From: Icerya purchasi
Lineage: Eukaryota > Arthropoda > Insecta > Hemiptera > Monophlebidae
Direction of reading: 5' to 3'
NCBI GenBank assembly: GCA_039619475.1
Contig: CM077116.1
Location: 173,567,863 to 173,631,862 of the forward strand
DNA: 64,000 nucleotides
Made by a program: the position numbers and the translations under genes. This document shows, piece after piece, positions 36,711 to 48,337 of the stretch. The notes under the pieces were generated by a model that saw only the letters and a program-made list of their open reading frames with translations, searched no databases and was not told the origin of the DNA. Positions within the stretch are counted from its first letter, which is position 1. Each line of letters opens with the position of its first letter.

Positions 36711-37639
36711 TGAAAATTGGAACTGTGTTCCAGAACGCAGGTTTTCTACCTATGATGTATAGTAACAGCATTAACATTTTCAAAAAAAAAAACATCGTAT
36801 TCTTCTTTAAACCAAGAGTGTACGAGGTTCTTCTTTATTACACTTTTCGTTATTTTTTACGTTTCCGACAATAATCGCTAAATTCGCAAATTTTGTTTAT
36901 TATCTGACGGAATTTCTAAATTTTTAGATTATTCCGTTGTAAACCTACTTTTTCACACTGTCAGCTATACAACGTTCTTACAGCACGCAATTTCAGTCTT
37001 TCATGCAGCCGATATGAACCTTCATTCAAAACTTCATAAAGTAGATATCTGCTGGGTATACACTCTGTTGATCTGTAAACCGGTGGTAGCGTTTCTAAAT
37101 TAATAATGTAAAAAAACCTTGTTGCGTACAATTCCGTGCTTGTTTTTAAGATCGCAAGTAAAAACAATCAGAGAAGAAAACAGTACAATGTAAATGTGCT
37201 ACAAGAGGAAGAAGTACTCACTTATTCATCAAAGTAACGAAGTTATTAACAATTTTCGGTTCTCGGCTTTGTACTGAAATTCCCGTTTCTCCGCCTAAAA
37301 TTGAAAAAACAATTTGTTTATAAATTTACGCGATGATATTTTTCTAAAAGAATAATCTATAAGAAAAAAAAAAATGAAAATAAATAAATATACTGGCTAT
37401 AACTTTTTCGAAGAGATATTTAACGATTTATAATTCGAAACGTAACATCCGTATTTTTAACCGGGCCAAGAACCGTTTGCGCAAAATCATAACGTTTTCT
37501 CCGGTTTTCTTTATTGAACTATTTTGTTTAATTCACTTTCACGAAGTTATTATAAAATAGATTTAAATGTCTAATGCGAACAGTGTAATTGTTTTTTCTG
37601 GGATAATATTTCATCATACCGGAGTTCGAAATTAGTACT
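36711..37639. other. Gene-free stretch
   Basis: A/T homopolymers and no motif-bearing frames. It probably contains the missing left part of the hAT copy that follows, but no left terminus is identifiable. Confidence 0.4.
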
Positions 37640-38188
37640 TCCTAGCACTAAAGCTGTGTTTGCAAATGGCAATTTATTAATAATAATCTGAATTGCGATT
37701 TTACATGCTTCACTTTTTAAAATGTCTTTGCACGTTGGTAAGTATTCCCTAGTACGGATATAAATCTTTGTGCATATGCTTTTAATTGACCATATTTATC
37801 TTCCGAAAGATATTTATAAAACTGAGTTAGATCCTTTTCATTAAACATCATTTTTAACATATCATCATTTTGCAAATCAATCATTTCCAGTTAAAAGGTC
37901 TGATGGAAGTTCCTCAATTATACGGTCAAATGGATTTTGAAACATGGAAATACTTTTTGCATTTGCATTTGTAAATGTAGTATAAGTTCAGAAAATAGAT
38001 TCCACGCGATTTTTTTTAATGCTAATGTGTGAAATTTTTTACAGCGTGGAAAAAGGTGAAATTTGTTTAATGTTATTTGCGTTTCGAACAATGTACATTT
38101 TCGGCGATATGTCGTTACAAAATAGTATAGCATACAGCGGGCCGGATTAAAAATAAACGCCGACCTGGATTTGGCTCTCTGACCCCTG
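37640..38188 (-). pseudogene. Second hAT transposon relic: transposase C-terminal region and one terminus
   Basis: Minus-strand reading: LNKFHLFPRCKKFHTLALKK (about 38080), IIEELPSDL (37923), then after one frameshift LEMIDLQNDDMLKMMFNEKD, LTQFYKYLSEDKYGQLKAYA, and FISVLGNTYQRAKTF followed by a stop. IEELPSDLQLE.IDLQ.DD is a hallmark of ZBED5/Buster-like hAT transposases. The plus-strand right end ...TTTGGCTCTCTGACCCCTG at 38188 fits a hAT terminus, followed by CTCTAGAC as candidate TSD. The left end and a second TSD were not found. Confidence 0.82.
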
Positions 38189-38648
38189 CTCTAGACTACT
38201 ACCAATATAGGATTTTGGTAAGTGATTAACGCTTTCACCGAAACGTTAATCTGCTTAATGCGCTGTCCATGTTCAAGTATAAGAGAATCAAAGGAACAGG
38301 ACAGACTTGCTTGAAAAAGCTCATTGGACCCAACAGAGAGATCAAAGATCTTCATTTGATCACGAAAAGTTTAAACGGATCGTCTGTCTATTGGCGTGCA
38401 GCTCTTATTTCGACTTCGAACTACACTTTTACAAGAAAAAGAGAATAAATCAGCATCTGAACTTTCTTTTGGAAGGAAAATTCGTTCAAAATTAGATATC
38501 CTGAAACCTCTAGTAACAAGAACAAGAAGAACACTCATATGAAAAAGGAAATTATATGTATGTGGGGGGAGATCGTGTATTAAGCCGCAATTACCCGGGA
38601 AAAGAAAAAATGTCAATTTCGGAAAATCATAGAAATCTATGGGAATCT

Positions 38649-38667
38649 TTTTTTTTTTTTTTGGCTT
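38649..38667 (-). mobile_element. Minimal retro-insertion: poly-A tail with 11-bp TSD
   Basis: TATGGGAATCT occurs at 38638-38648 and again at 38668-38678. Between them are only 19 bp, a run of T then GGCTT. This is what an extremely 5'-truncated minus-strand retroposition would leave. Confidence 0.7.
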
Positions 38668-38678
38668 TATGGGAATCT

Positions 38679-39119
38679 ACACTGCTTAATAAAACTTGAC
38701 AGCGGCCATACACATTAAAACGTCATATCAATCGCTTACAGTTAATAAATGTGCAATTTCAAAAACCTAAGAAACAAGCGATGTTCGATGTATCCAGACA
38801 GGTCAATAACAGACGCATCAACACCGGTCACATCAATACCAGTTCAGCATCAGCAAGAGCTGCATAATAGTCCAGACGTAAGAACAATCCCAGTTTAAGT
38901 GATTTAATATCACAATAACGAAAACCGGGCCAATAACAAAACCAATAATAAGAAGATCAGAGCGAGAACAACGCTTACCAAAGTATTTAAATGAATATGT
39001 AATTTACTGATTTCCATATGTTTTCCTTATGTATGGGAAAATGTTATGTATTTTTATTTTATCATGTAATATATTATTTAGTGTCGATTGTTATTATGTC
39101 GAAATATTGAGATCAAGTT

Positions 39120-39181
<62 letters not shown>

Positions 39182-40719
39182 ATTGTGTTTTTATTCAGTC
39201 ACGAACTTATATTACTTTTATATATAAAACGAACTTCAAAAATATGATGTTAAATTTAATAAACATACATCAATATGAACCGTTTGATTTCTTAATTATA
39301 CAATTAAATATTACAATCAAGACATAAAACCATATATGCATCACATTTAGAGTTACTTCTACATTCTCACGAATAAAAGCATTTTTATTTATTTAATCAT
39401 TAACAATTACAATGTATTTTTTCACTCTTTTGTTAACTTTTTGAATAAAATCAGCGTTTGTTTATCATATCGCGTTTATAGCATTATTCTTTCAACGATA
39501 AAAACTTCAGCCTAATAAACAATTACGTAAGTTTAACAAGAATTTGAGGGAAGCCACAAATAGTGTTTAAATAATGGCAGGAAACGAATGGACTGCCGGT
39601 TAAATAGTGAAATTCGGAACCGAACAGGAAACAAAACTCATTTCGTAGACCACTTGAAGTTTACATTCGGAATTGTGCAGAAAATCTGTGTCATTCGAGC
39701 TATCTTGGGACTGTTTTCAAGTGCATGTTATGAACAGGTCTGTGTGCCGTTAACAAAAACAGATTCCACTATTTGCATTTTGCGTGTAATACAGGCAAAC
39801 TACACTTTCTCACACGTTTCTTAACTATTTTATGTACAGTTTTTCTTTCGTATGATGTGCTAACTGGCGATACTCATTTGTCGAGATTTTTACCATAGCA
39901 ACGAAAATAAATTTGCCGTTTTTCTGATTAACTTTTAATTGCTTTATGTTCAATAAATTCTCGCGTTTTCATATGTGTTTGGTTATTTCACCATAGTTTC
40001 AGTATACGGCGCAATAAAACAAAACAGAAAATATAGGTTTGATATATTTCCACTAATTGCGACTTATTATTATTATGTTAATATAAAATTAATATAGTGG
40101 CGAGTTATTTCAAAAAAAAAAAAAAGTGTGTTCTAAAATGTTAAAAGAAATATATATATATACTCTTTTGAAAAGTTGAAAAATATATTTTCGTTAAACG
40201 AGTGAAGTGCCGATAAAATACTAATAAAAACTAATACGAAGCAACATTGAAGGGCAGACTGCGGGAAAAATTGAATATCAGTATATGAGAGTGAATGATT
40301 ACAAGCAGTAAAGAACTTCACAATTAAATACAGCTACAAACTTCATCTCTATGGAATATTATTATACCTTAATTTAGCAAATTGCATATAAAATTATTTA
40401 AATTCAATTTAAAATTACGTATAAAATTACAAGCGTAAATGTGAAAGTGGAAATCGTTTGCTGTAGATAAGAAATGTTAGGTTAATTTGAAAGTTCACCG
40501 GAATGAAGTTCATCGCTGTTTATAAATTAGCCGATTCGTATTATTTAGTACGTAATTTGTTCTTGCACTATTTCAAGAAAATTAAATATTATCGAAATAA
40601 TTCGGATACGATACAGTTTAAATTCAGCAATTACACAGAGGATATATTCTTTTAAGAAGAAGATAATAATGAATACACGTATCTAACAAGAGCATATCAA
40701 TATTATTTCTATATAATTA
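38679..40719. other. Gene-free AT-rich stretch with (AT)n
   Basis: An AT dinucleotide run at 39123-39179 accounts for the Tyr/Ile frames there. Poly-A near 40.11 kb. An X-box-like TTTACC-AT-AGCAAC lies at 39889-39902. No gene. Confidence 0.5.
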
Positions 40720-40815
40720 AAGATGTGCTTAGTACATTGTGAACCTTAACTTCACAATCTGCAACGCCTTGTCAAGGGTATGGGACTTGCTTTAGTTTTT
40801 TTTTATTTTTTTTTT
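40720..40815 (+). mobile_element. 3' fragment of the tRNA-derived SINE
   Basis: GTGAACCTTAACTTCACAAT and the following TATGGGACTTGCTTTAG match the 3' part of the SINE at 57021-57296 (ATGAACCTTAACTTCACAAT, TATGGGACTTACTTTAC). Poly-T follows. The tRNA-like head is missing. Confidence 0.8.
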
Positions 40816-40989
40816 ATAATTAAATATGTATTTATATACTGTCATTCAATGAGCCGTGAATCTCTTGTGGAGATATTGTGATTATGATCTGTCCATCTGG
40901 TGTAAAAGATGTCGCCACTGATTTCTTTTGTGAGCCAGTGTAATGATACAATAAAAATAATACGATTAATATTAGTATTTAAATTGGAT

Positions 40990-40991
<2 letters not shown>

Positions 40992-41021
<30 letters not shown>

Positions 41022-41215
41022 AATAATTTACGGGTCCCACATGGCAGTAGCCCGTCTGTGGGTTCTCAACATAATTATATCATTTATTTGTACAACATAA
41101 CATCAATTGAAGTACTACTTTCTGTTACAGCATAAGAAGTGTTAACGGTCGCCTCTTACATGGAAAACAGGAGCGCCGACCGTGTAGCCACCCTATTAGG
41201 GTCAGACGTTTTTGA
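40992..41215 (-). mobile_element. Minus-strand non-LTR 3' UTR with long poly-A (plus poly-T)
   Basis: A T run at 40992-41017. Read on minus, AACCCACAGACGGGCTACTG, GGGACCCGTAAATTATT and poly-A resemble GCACCCGCAGACGGACAGTA, GGGACCTACAACTTA and poly-A at 54.70-54.78 kb. No ORF2 remnant is recognisable upstream. Confidence 0.6.
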
Positions 41216-44084
41216 ATTTAAGATCTGAGAAACGCTTAATCTGGCTCCTGCGCTTAGACATATTTGGCTTGAGTGGCCCTTCTGGTAATAACATAATCAC
41301 CAACATAGCTCTAAGGGTCGCAGCAACGCGCGAGTCCCTCTACCACGTCAAGAAACGCGCTTTTTTTAAGAATGAAAGAACTTTCACCGAAAATTCAGGC
41401 TAGCGCGTACCAATGCTGCCGATAGCAGGACTTCGACGTGGTCCGAAAATAAATTTTGGAGTCAAGCGAAGAAGTAGACGGACACGAAGAAAAAAAGGGG
41501 AAAATAAATTTATTATTTCATCTCTTACACAATCTCTTCTTTTTCGAAAAAAATAATTTGGTCGTAGATAAAATTTATTCGTATTTATGTTGACTTATAA
41601 AAACAGGGGCAAGTTTTTCTTCGGCGTAATTTTTTATTGTGCTCGAATCATTTATGAAAATTAGAGATCTATGTTAAAAAGTCTGCATTTATTGTAAAAT
41701 GATCTAAGCAGGGGCTATCTCTAGAGTACTTGTAACTTCGTTATAATTAATATCTCTTACAAAGATACGATCTAGGCATGAGTAATAATTAATTTTTGTT
41801 CGGATGTAAGTTGGTTCATTAATCAGATTGTAATTAATGTCCCTGAATTGTAATATGATTTCTGATATAAATAATTATTCTCACGGTTCTACTGTTCTCT
41901 CTATACCTTTTTGTACAAAATTTATATCCAGGAATATACTATAACGTGAAAGTTCTTCTGAATAAATTTGTGTTTCACTAAGAATGATTGTATAAAAAAT
42001 TTAATTCTGATAGAAGGAATTTATCAAAATGTACTCTTAAACATCTAATATTAAGATTTAATAATTCAATATATGAGATAATTGTTAATTGTGAAAAGGA
42101 TAAGATTATAAAAATGATATCTTGTTACCGCTGTAACAGTTTTAGTTTTCCGTAACCTAATGTTGTAACAAGCGTGCGATTTCAAATATATAAATAACAG
42201 TCGGGATTAGATTTGTAAAACAGATATTCCACATGTGTGTGACAAGCATATATTCGTATAGTGCACATTGTAATTCTAATTTTCCGTAATAATATAGTAT
42301 GTGAAAAATGTTGAAAATGAAAATAACGTATTCGCACGAGTTTTAGAAACACGCCGAGTTGTAACAGGGATACAGAAACTATTGACATAAAAAAAGATAA
42401 CTTTTTCGAAATACGAAAATTATTATTAAACAAAGTAAAATTTAATAAAAAAAAAAAAAAAATGAAAATAGAACGAAAATGTGTAAATAAAATAAAACGA
42501 GAATAGAAGTCGAGAATGATAGTAAAAAAAAAAAAAGAAGTTTGCTACATTTTCCTTATTCGATACATGTAAGGAAACTTCACAAGGTAAAGTATCAAAA
42601 TAATTGATAATCCGCTCGAAAATAAATTTCGTCGCGGACACAGCTGAAGAGGTGTATAATACGAATGTTTAAAATTGAAGGTGAATCAAAAGGGATCATT
42701 CAATTTTCCTACTTTTTCATTATTAATTTTTGTCACCATTATTATTGATATTATTATTGATATTATTGCTATCGAAATTACGACGGGATTGCGGAGGGAG
42801 AGGAAACATGTTTCATGCAATGAAAGCGGGAAATTTATAAAAATCTATCGGCGAAGTTGCGCAAATAATGATTTCGTTCGATAACGAGGATAAGGTTGTA
42901 AAATGTTTTTTTCGGAGCGTTCGCAATTTCGTCTGCAAAACTAATCTGTAAGATGAGAGAATCTATTGAAAAGGGCTTCTTTCTTGTTGCCGAGAACCCG
43001 AACGCGAACTATAATCAGAGTAACCGCTAAATAATTGTCAAGACGTGCGATAAACTAAAGGCTTTCTCTCGGGGGCGTCAAATATAATTACTTTCCTTCT
43101 CTCATTTAGCCTAAAGCATTTTCTTGTTTTCTTTGCTTCGCGCCGTCCGCTCGCAGCGACCTTTTCGATAACTCAGCCTGCCTTATTTTTCCGTTTCGGC
43201 GCAAACAGCGAACATTCACGTCACAGTCGGTTTGCCTCGTTCTCATTTCGGCGCTGTGTCTACTCCCCGTAATCGATTAGATGGCAGAATCTAATGAAAG
43301 TAACGTCATAGACGACGGTAACGACGTTCATTTCCCGCGAAATGTTCATTGCAAAGGCTATTTTCAGATTGCGCTTCCGCCGTGCATTCCGCTTAAACAG
43401 CGACAGAACGATGTGCAGTTTAGCGAGACGCCGCGATCAGCGCACTCTTGTTCGAATTCGGCCTTTTCTGTTCGTTATTAAAGAGAATCATCGTTTCTCG
43501 TTTGAACGCATTGTACTTCGCACAAAGGACTCGCACTGGCTTCTTTCCTTTGCTTGAAGCGTCGGCCTGCTACGCATTCTATTCTCCTATCTAGAACGTT
43601 CACGGAACGAACTGATGCGGACGCTGTACACGAGTCGTGCTTTCCTTTGCACGGCATCACTGAGAAACTAAATGGATGACTTTAAGCAGGATTTTCGCAG
43701 AAGAAAGCGTGAAAATTCATCCGTGACATTAGCGGTAATATGCAGAACAAGTGTTTTCGGCAATGCGGCATTTTAACCAAGAGAACCGGCAAATGCGACA
43801 TTTAAAAGCAGATATGACTTACTCCAGCACGCGGTCTTTCAGGTGTCTTCGTAACCGCGCTGGCAATAGCAGAAATAAGAATTCCATTCTATATTAAACA
43901 TTTATGCATAATTGAATGCAGTACGCAATAAATATAAAGTGATAATTATACAAAATGAATTGCCGAACATATAAGAATAAATATTGATTAAAATATGCGA
44001 TCGCCGTTCAACCTCTGCTTACTCAGATTGAATTTTCTGCTGGTTCGAGCGAGCAATATTATTTTCTGTGGAACGCTGTTGTAA
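41216..44084. other. Gene-free stretch
   Basis: A-runs at 42447-42462 and 42525-42537. The 42.9-43.7 kb part is relatively GC-rich with several short overlapping frames but no recognisable domain; a host regulatory or UTR region cannot be excluded. Confidence 0.4.
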
Positions 44085-44655
44085 CTCGCTCAGTCCGGTA
44101 ATGCATCCCTACACCAGTGAATTTCCAGGGAGAGACGAGCAGAACATGCTGGACGCTTCGACATTCTCGTTGGGTTCTAATTTGCCCGAAAAACTTACTA
44201 CATTGAAGAGTTTGTGATAGTCTTACAACGAAGGAATGTTTAAATCGCGATGAAGTGTGTTCTGTCTGCTACGAAATAGGTGTTGGCGATTTAGTATTTT
44301 AGATTGAAGCTGTTGAATGCTATTGATGTTGCTTTTGAACGTTGCGCCGTGTACCTCGATGCCATCATATTTCTATATCGGTGCGAATAGACAGATAGGG
44401 AATCTTTTGCGAGGTATGTTCATAGCGGACCTCCTTCTCATAATACAATGTAAGATTTTAAATCTTGAACGAATTGTTTGTCTTGTGTGCGCGACGTAGG
44501 TCTAATCCTAGGTGTAGTTTTTATTTATTTTTACTCGGTGCCGGAACTGTTGACTTAACGTAAAAGTCACCTACAAGTTTCTGCTCAATGATATTTATTC
44601 CATTGCTCTGTCCATGATCCAATCTTGTTCAAGTGCTGCTGCAGCTATCAGATAA
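44085..44655 (-). pseudogene. Jockey ORF2 C-terminal relic
   Basis: Minus-strand fragments in order: HLNKI-type helix near 44635, LGLDLRRAHK (about 44510), DGIEVHGATFKSNINSIQQL (44365-44305), QNTLHRDLNIP (about 44250) and WCRDAL-like end (about 44110). These match the order in the 46.9-kb Jockey copy (YGIELYGSTCKSNLRRIQQ, TLHNDLRVPYV, KWCRDAI). Several frameshifts. No tail or TSD was resolved. Confidence 0.72.
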
Positions 44656-45204
44656 TAAGGACATGTTTTGAACGGGCGTTAGCCTTATTATTCGAAACAC
44701 GTTACCGGATTAATTAGCAGGAATATGTGGTGCGTATATAAAATTAAAAAGAAAAAAGTAAATCATCAATAACAAATAAAAAACAAAAGCAAAAAATGAC
44801 GAAAAAATATAATCTTATTAATGTAAATATAAGGTACAAAACCGCACATAACAATTCTATCCATAAATATGAGCAAAGAAGAAAAACACAGCATCACGCG
44901 CTAAAATGTAAAGTCTATCGGATGAATTAATGATTAAATTGTGAAGTAACAAACCGCGGCGTATTTCCCGCATTAATGGAGTAATATGCATGTAAATTGG
45001 TAATAAATTATGATAGATATCTCTAGTATCGACGTGAATACCTATTTAGCGATGATAAATTAATACGGGGCATGGTCCTGAAAGCCGACGTTAATGGAAC
45101 ATTAAACCCTAAATCCGTACGAGCTTTCGTAAAAAGAACGTTTACTTCTGCTACCATACCTTGCTACTATGTAGGAAATGGTAGATAACAAGTATTCGTC
45201 ACCT

Positions 45205-45725
45205 ACAGCTACAGCGGTAGGTGATATACCTTCATCTGGGGACAAAGGATGCTGCCGGCGCTAATTAGCCAATCAGGAGCTAGTATTTCATCGTCTGCTT
45301 TCGTCGAAGCTGTCAGGCCTGACGCCGCAGGCTAGACTGCGTGCAGACTGTAGAATTTACTGTCGTTTGACAAAGCCGGCGCGCACGCACGCGCCGTCCG
45401 TGCACGCTAACGCGTTTTTTCAAAATTCCGGGTGTAAGTACTTTAGAAGGGTTTCAAAAAATTCCATCGCGCAGACTCCACGCACACATGTTCTAAAAAA
45501 AACGCTGCATACTTTCGTCACGCAGGATTATTATAGCAACATATCGCCTCATCTAATATACATGACATAATTTTTAATTTTAATTTTTTGTCCGAACGCT
45601 AAATTCGTTCGAAACTCGATACTTGGAACCGAAATTTTGAAGGAAATTTTCGAGTCGCGTTCCGTTGTCGTCCCATTTTTTTTAAAAGAAATTTTAATTT
45701 GTACATTACAAGACGTATAGAAAAA
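45205..45725 (+). repeat. Unidentified 0.5-kb repeat, copy 1 (inverted relative to 55800-56338)
   Basis: Matches the reverse complement of 55800-56338 along its length, for example AGGATGCTGCCGGCGCTAAT, TTAGCCAATCAGGAGC, GTTTCAAAAAATT and GCAGACTCCACGCACACATG. It is more GC-rich than its surroundings, with an inverted-CCAAT motif and CpG-rich centre. No terminal inverted repeats, poly-A or TSD are evident. A 67-codon frame exists but is not conserved in the partner copy, so it is probably non-coding. Confidence 0.85.
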
Positions 45726-46827
45726 GTACGTTATTTTCATCAGGCGTGCAAACGATTGCATCATCTTTGCATCGATCATCTCGACCCGAATGCAGCTACA
45801 TTTTTAATTGTCTTATATCTCTGTCATAGTTTACTCACACACACACTCATACACACTCGTACAGCACTCCGAAATTTGTAGGAGAATCGCGTTATAATAG
45901 ATTCAATATATTCATTTTTCACGCACACATCAATTTAAACTGCATTGCTGCACGCGATTATCTGAAATGCGAAGCGGAGTGCACTGTCCATGAATTTTAT
46001 ACTTTTTTTGTTCTTTCGATTCACATCCGCTGTAGTATCTGACTGACTATGTTAAAGTTCTTCCTCGTTTTATGAATGCCGTACAGGAACAACGGCAAAA
46101 ACTGATACTAATATGCATTTAACGCGCGCTATTCCATTCACTTCATCGTCATTTTCTAATCTGAAAAATAAAACACTTTTTACTGTAGAAAAACAGCTTC
46201 TTTTGCCGTCTCGGCTGCTTACAAAGACAACCCTGTTTCGAAACATAATCTTCACACACAAAACAAAAACATCGTTGAAATCCCATTTCGCATGAGCAAT
46301 TATTTTTGTTCTTCATATGTGATTCGCATGAGACAGTAGTAATGATTATAACTGAGACATCTGCGACAAGCAATACCATCCGCTTATATGCGAGATATAA
46401 TAAAGCATCGTTTAGAACAGCAATATCGATTCCTCCCGCGTTCATTTTCTGATTACATTTTCATACTTAACGGACAAATAACATACACGAGTGCTCTTGA
46501 GACATTTTGCAAGTGCAAGACATGCGGCGAGTAATTCTATCGATCACTTCTCCCAACCAAAACTTAACTTACTTGAGAGTATTGAATTGTTGTGTTCTAT
46601 CGCGTTCGTGCTGATAAGCAAACTTGTGAATGCCGCTCCGCTGATGCTGTTTGTCTCGGTGAGTCCGTTCTTAATTGTTTGTCTTATCTTATCATCGCGC
46701 TTTACAACCGATCGTGTAACCGTCGCGGCGTAACTGCGCCGCTACCAAGGCACGCTGTCCGAATTGCTCGACAGTGCAGCCAGTTAAAGAACTTATAAAC
46801 ATCCCAGGTTCGACGTCAAAGTACTAC
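45726..46827. other. Gene-free stretch upstream of the Jockey element
   Basis: Short overlapping frames on both strands without domain motifs. CACA-rich patch near 45.84 kb. Confidence 0.45.
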
Positions 46828-46882
46828 ACTCAGTGCGCTCCTCAATTAAGTCGCAGTACTCGGGGCACTGTCGCGCGGAACA

Positions 46883-48337
46883 ATGCCGCGCGATAAGCCT
46901 CAGAGCGGCTGTTTGCAGCCACCTCGGCTAACGTTATCGTCAACGTCAACGGTAAAAACGATGAAAACAAAAAACCCACCACGACCGGTTACCCCGGTAC
47001 AGTTGCGGAAAACTGCTACCGGTAGCTATTCCATAAAAAGACAATTGTCCTATTCAACTACCAGTGAAAGCGATGAAAATTGGCTAACTCCTAAGCATGT
47101 AGCTAAGAGTGTAAAATCTGTCGCTTCTTATAACGCTAAACCAGTAAACACTAAACGTAATATTTTCCAATTTCTGGATAATGAAAACAGTGATGATATC
47201 AATAATAATAGTAGTAATAACAATAACGGTAATAGCAGTAGTAATAACAATGACGCTGAAATGGAAGTCACTAATATTAATCCTAATAACCCGGAGCCTG
47301 CGTCTAACGAGGTTAACTCCAACAAGAGAGCCAGGCCACCGCCACCCATTATGGTAAAAAACGTGCAAAATATCACCAACTTCAGAGAATTCCTACTAAA
47401 GATACCTGATATAGAATTTTCACTTAAATCCACGCTGTCGGGAGTGACAATAAAACCTTCTAACCCACTAAGTTATCGTACCCTTATAAGGGCTATGAAA
47501 GATAGTAATTATTTATATTATACTTACTCCCTAGAGGAGGATAAACTGTTCAGGGTAGTGTTAAGAAACCTGCACTGTTCTACTGACCTAGCTGAACTAA
47601 AAGCAGAGCTGGAGGCAAGAGGCTTTGTGGTAGCTCGGATCACTAATATTCTCAAAGGAAAAACTAAGCAACCCTTGCCAATGTTTTTTGTTGACTTAAT
47701 ACCTGCTCCAAAGAATGACGAAATTTTCAACATCACGCGCTTATTGAATACAGTAGTGGCGGTGGAAGAACCGAGAAAAGACTCGAGGCTGAAACAATGT
47801 AGACGCTGTCAGCTGTTTGGTCACACGGCCAATTACTGTAACCTTCCTCCTCGTTGTGTAAAATGTGCAGGCAAGCACGACACTAAAACATGTACTAGAG
47901 GCGTCGATGTGCCAGCAATCTGTGCGCTATGTGACGGAAATCATCCGGCGAGCTACAGGGGATGTTCGGTGTACAAGCAGCAGACTACATTTTATAAGAA
48001 TTTACGATCAACTTACGCTAGCACTCAAATAAATACCTACAATGCCGCAAGTGGGGATTACAATTGTTCTAGTGTAGTAAATAATAATAGGACTTATGCC
48101 AATGTTGCTAAAGCTAAACGCGTAGATTTAGATCTAAATAATGTATCCAGCAGAGGACATCTGAGTAACAGTAAAAATTGCTACACCGACGATGGTATTA
48201 CCACTGCCAGTAATAACAGCAACAGAAACAATGCTGATATGTCCTCAATGCTATCTGCATTTTTGAACGAATTTAAAAGCGTAATTAATCCATTAATCTC
48301 CTTACTAACTAAGGTTATTGAAAAACTACTATCCTAA
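46883..48337 (+). CDS. Jockey ORF1: nucleocapsid-like RNA-binding protein
   Basis: 484 codons, intact. The N-terminus is Ser/Thr/Lys-rich and followed by an Asn-rich low-complexity run (about residues 108-133). A PRE_C2HC-type region (YYTYSLEEDKLFRVVLRNLH, ELEARGFVVARITN) precedes three zinc knuckles: CRRCQLFGHTANYC, CVKCAGKHDTKTC and CALCDGNHPASYRGC (about residues 305-365). This is the Jockey/I ORF1 plan; the protein packages element RNA. The first ATG at 46883 gives the full domain set. The stop overlaps the ORF2 start by one base (TAATG), suggesting translation by termination-reinitiation. Confidence 0.95.
   Translation: MPRDKPQSGCLQPPRLTLSSTSTVKTMKTKNPPRPVTPVQLRKTATGSYSIKRQLSYSTTSESDENWLTPKHVAKSVKSVASYNAKPVNTKRNIFQFLDNENSDDINNNSSNNNNGNSSSNNNDAEMEVTNINPNNPEPASNEVNSNKRARPPPPIMVKNVQNITNFREFLLKIPDIEFSLKSTLSGVTIKPSNPLSYRTLIRAMKDSNYLYYTYSLEEDKLFRVVLRNLHCSTDLAELKAELEARGFVVARITNILKGKTKQPLPMFFVDLIPAPKNDEIFNITRLLNTVVAVEEPRKDSRLKQCRRCQLFGHTANYCNLPPRCVKCAGKHDTKTCTRGVDVPAICALCDGNHPASYRGCSVYKQQTTFYKNLRSTYASTQINTYNAASGDYNCSSVVNNNRTYANVAKAKRVDLDLNNVSSRGHLSNSKNCYTDDGITTASNNSNRNNADMSSMLSAFLNEFKSVINPLISLLTKVIEKLLS

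Noticed and set aside
39029..39327. Tyr/Ile repeat frames
   Set aside because: Translation of the (AT)n run at 39123-39179.
43281..43660. Possible host gene in the GC-richer 43-kb patch
   Set aside because: Overlapping short frames on both strands without domain, splice structure or motif support.
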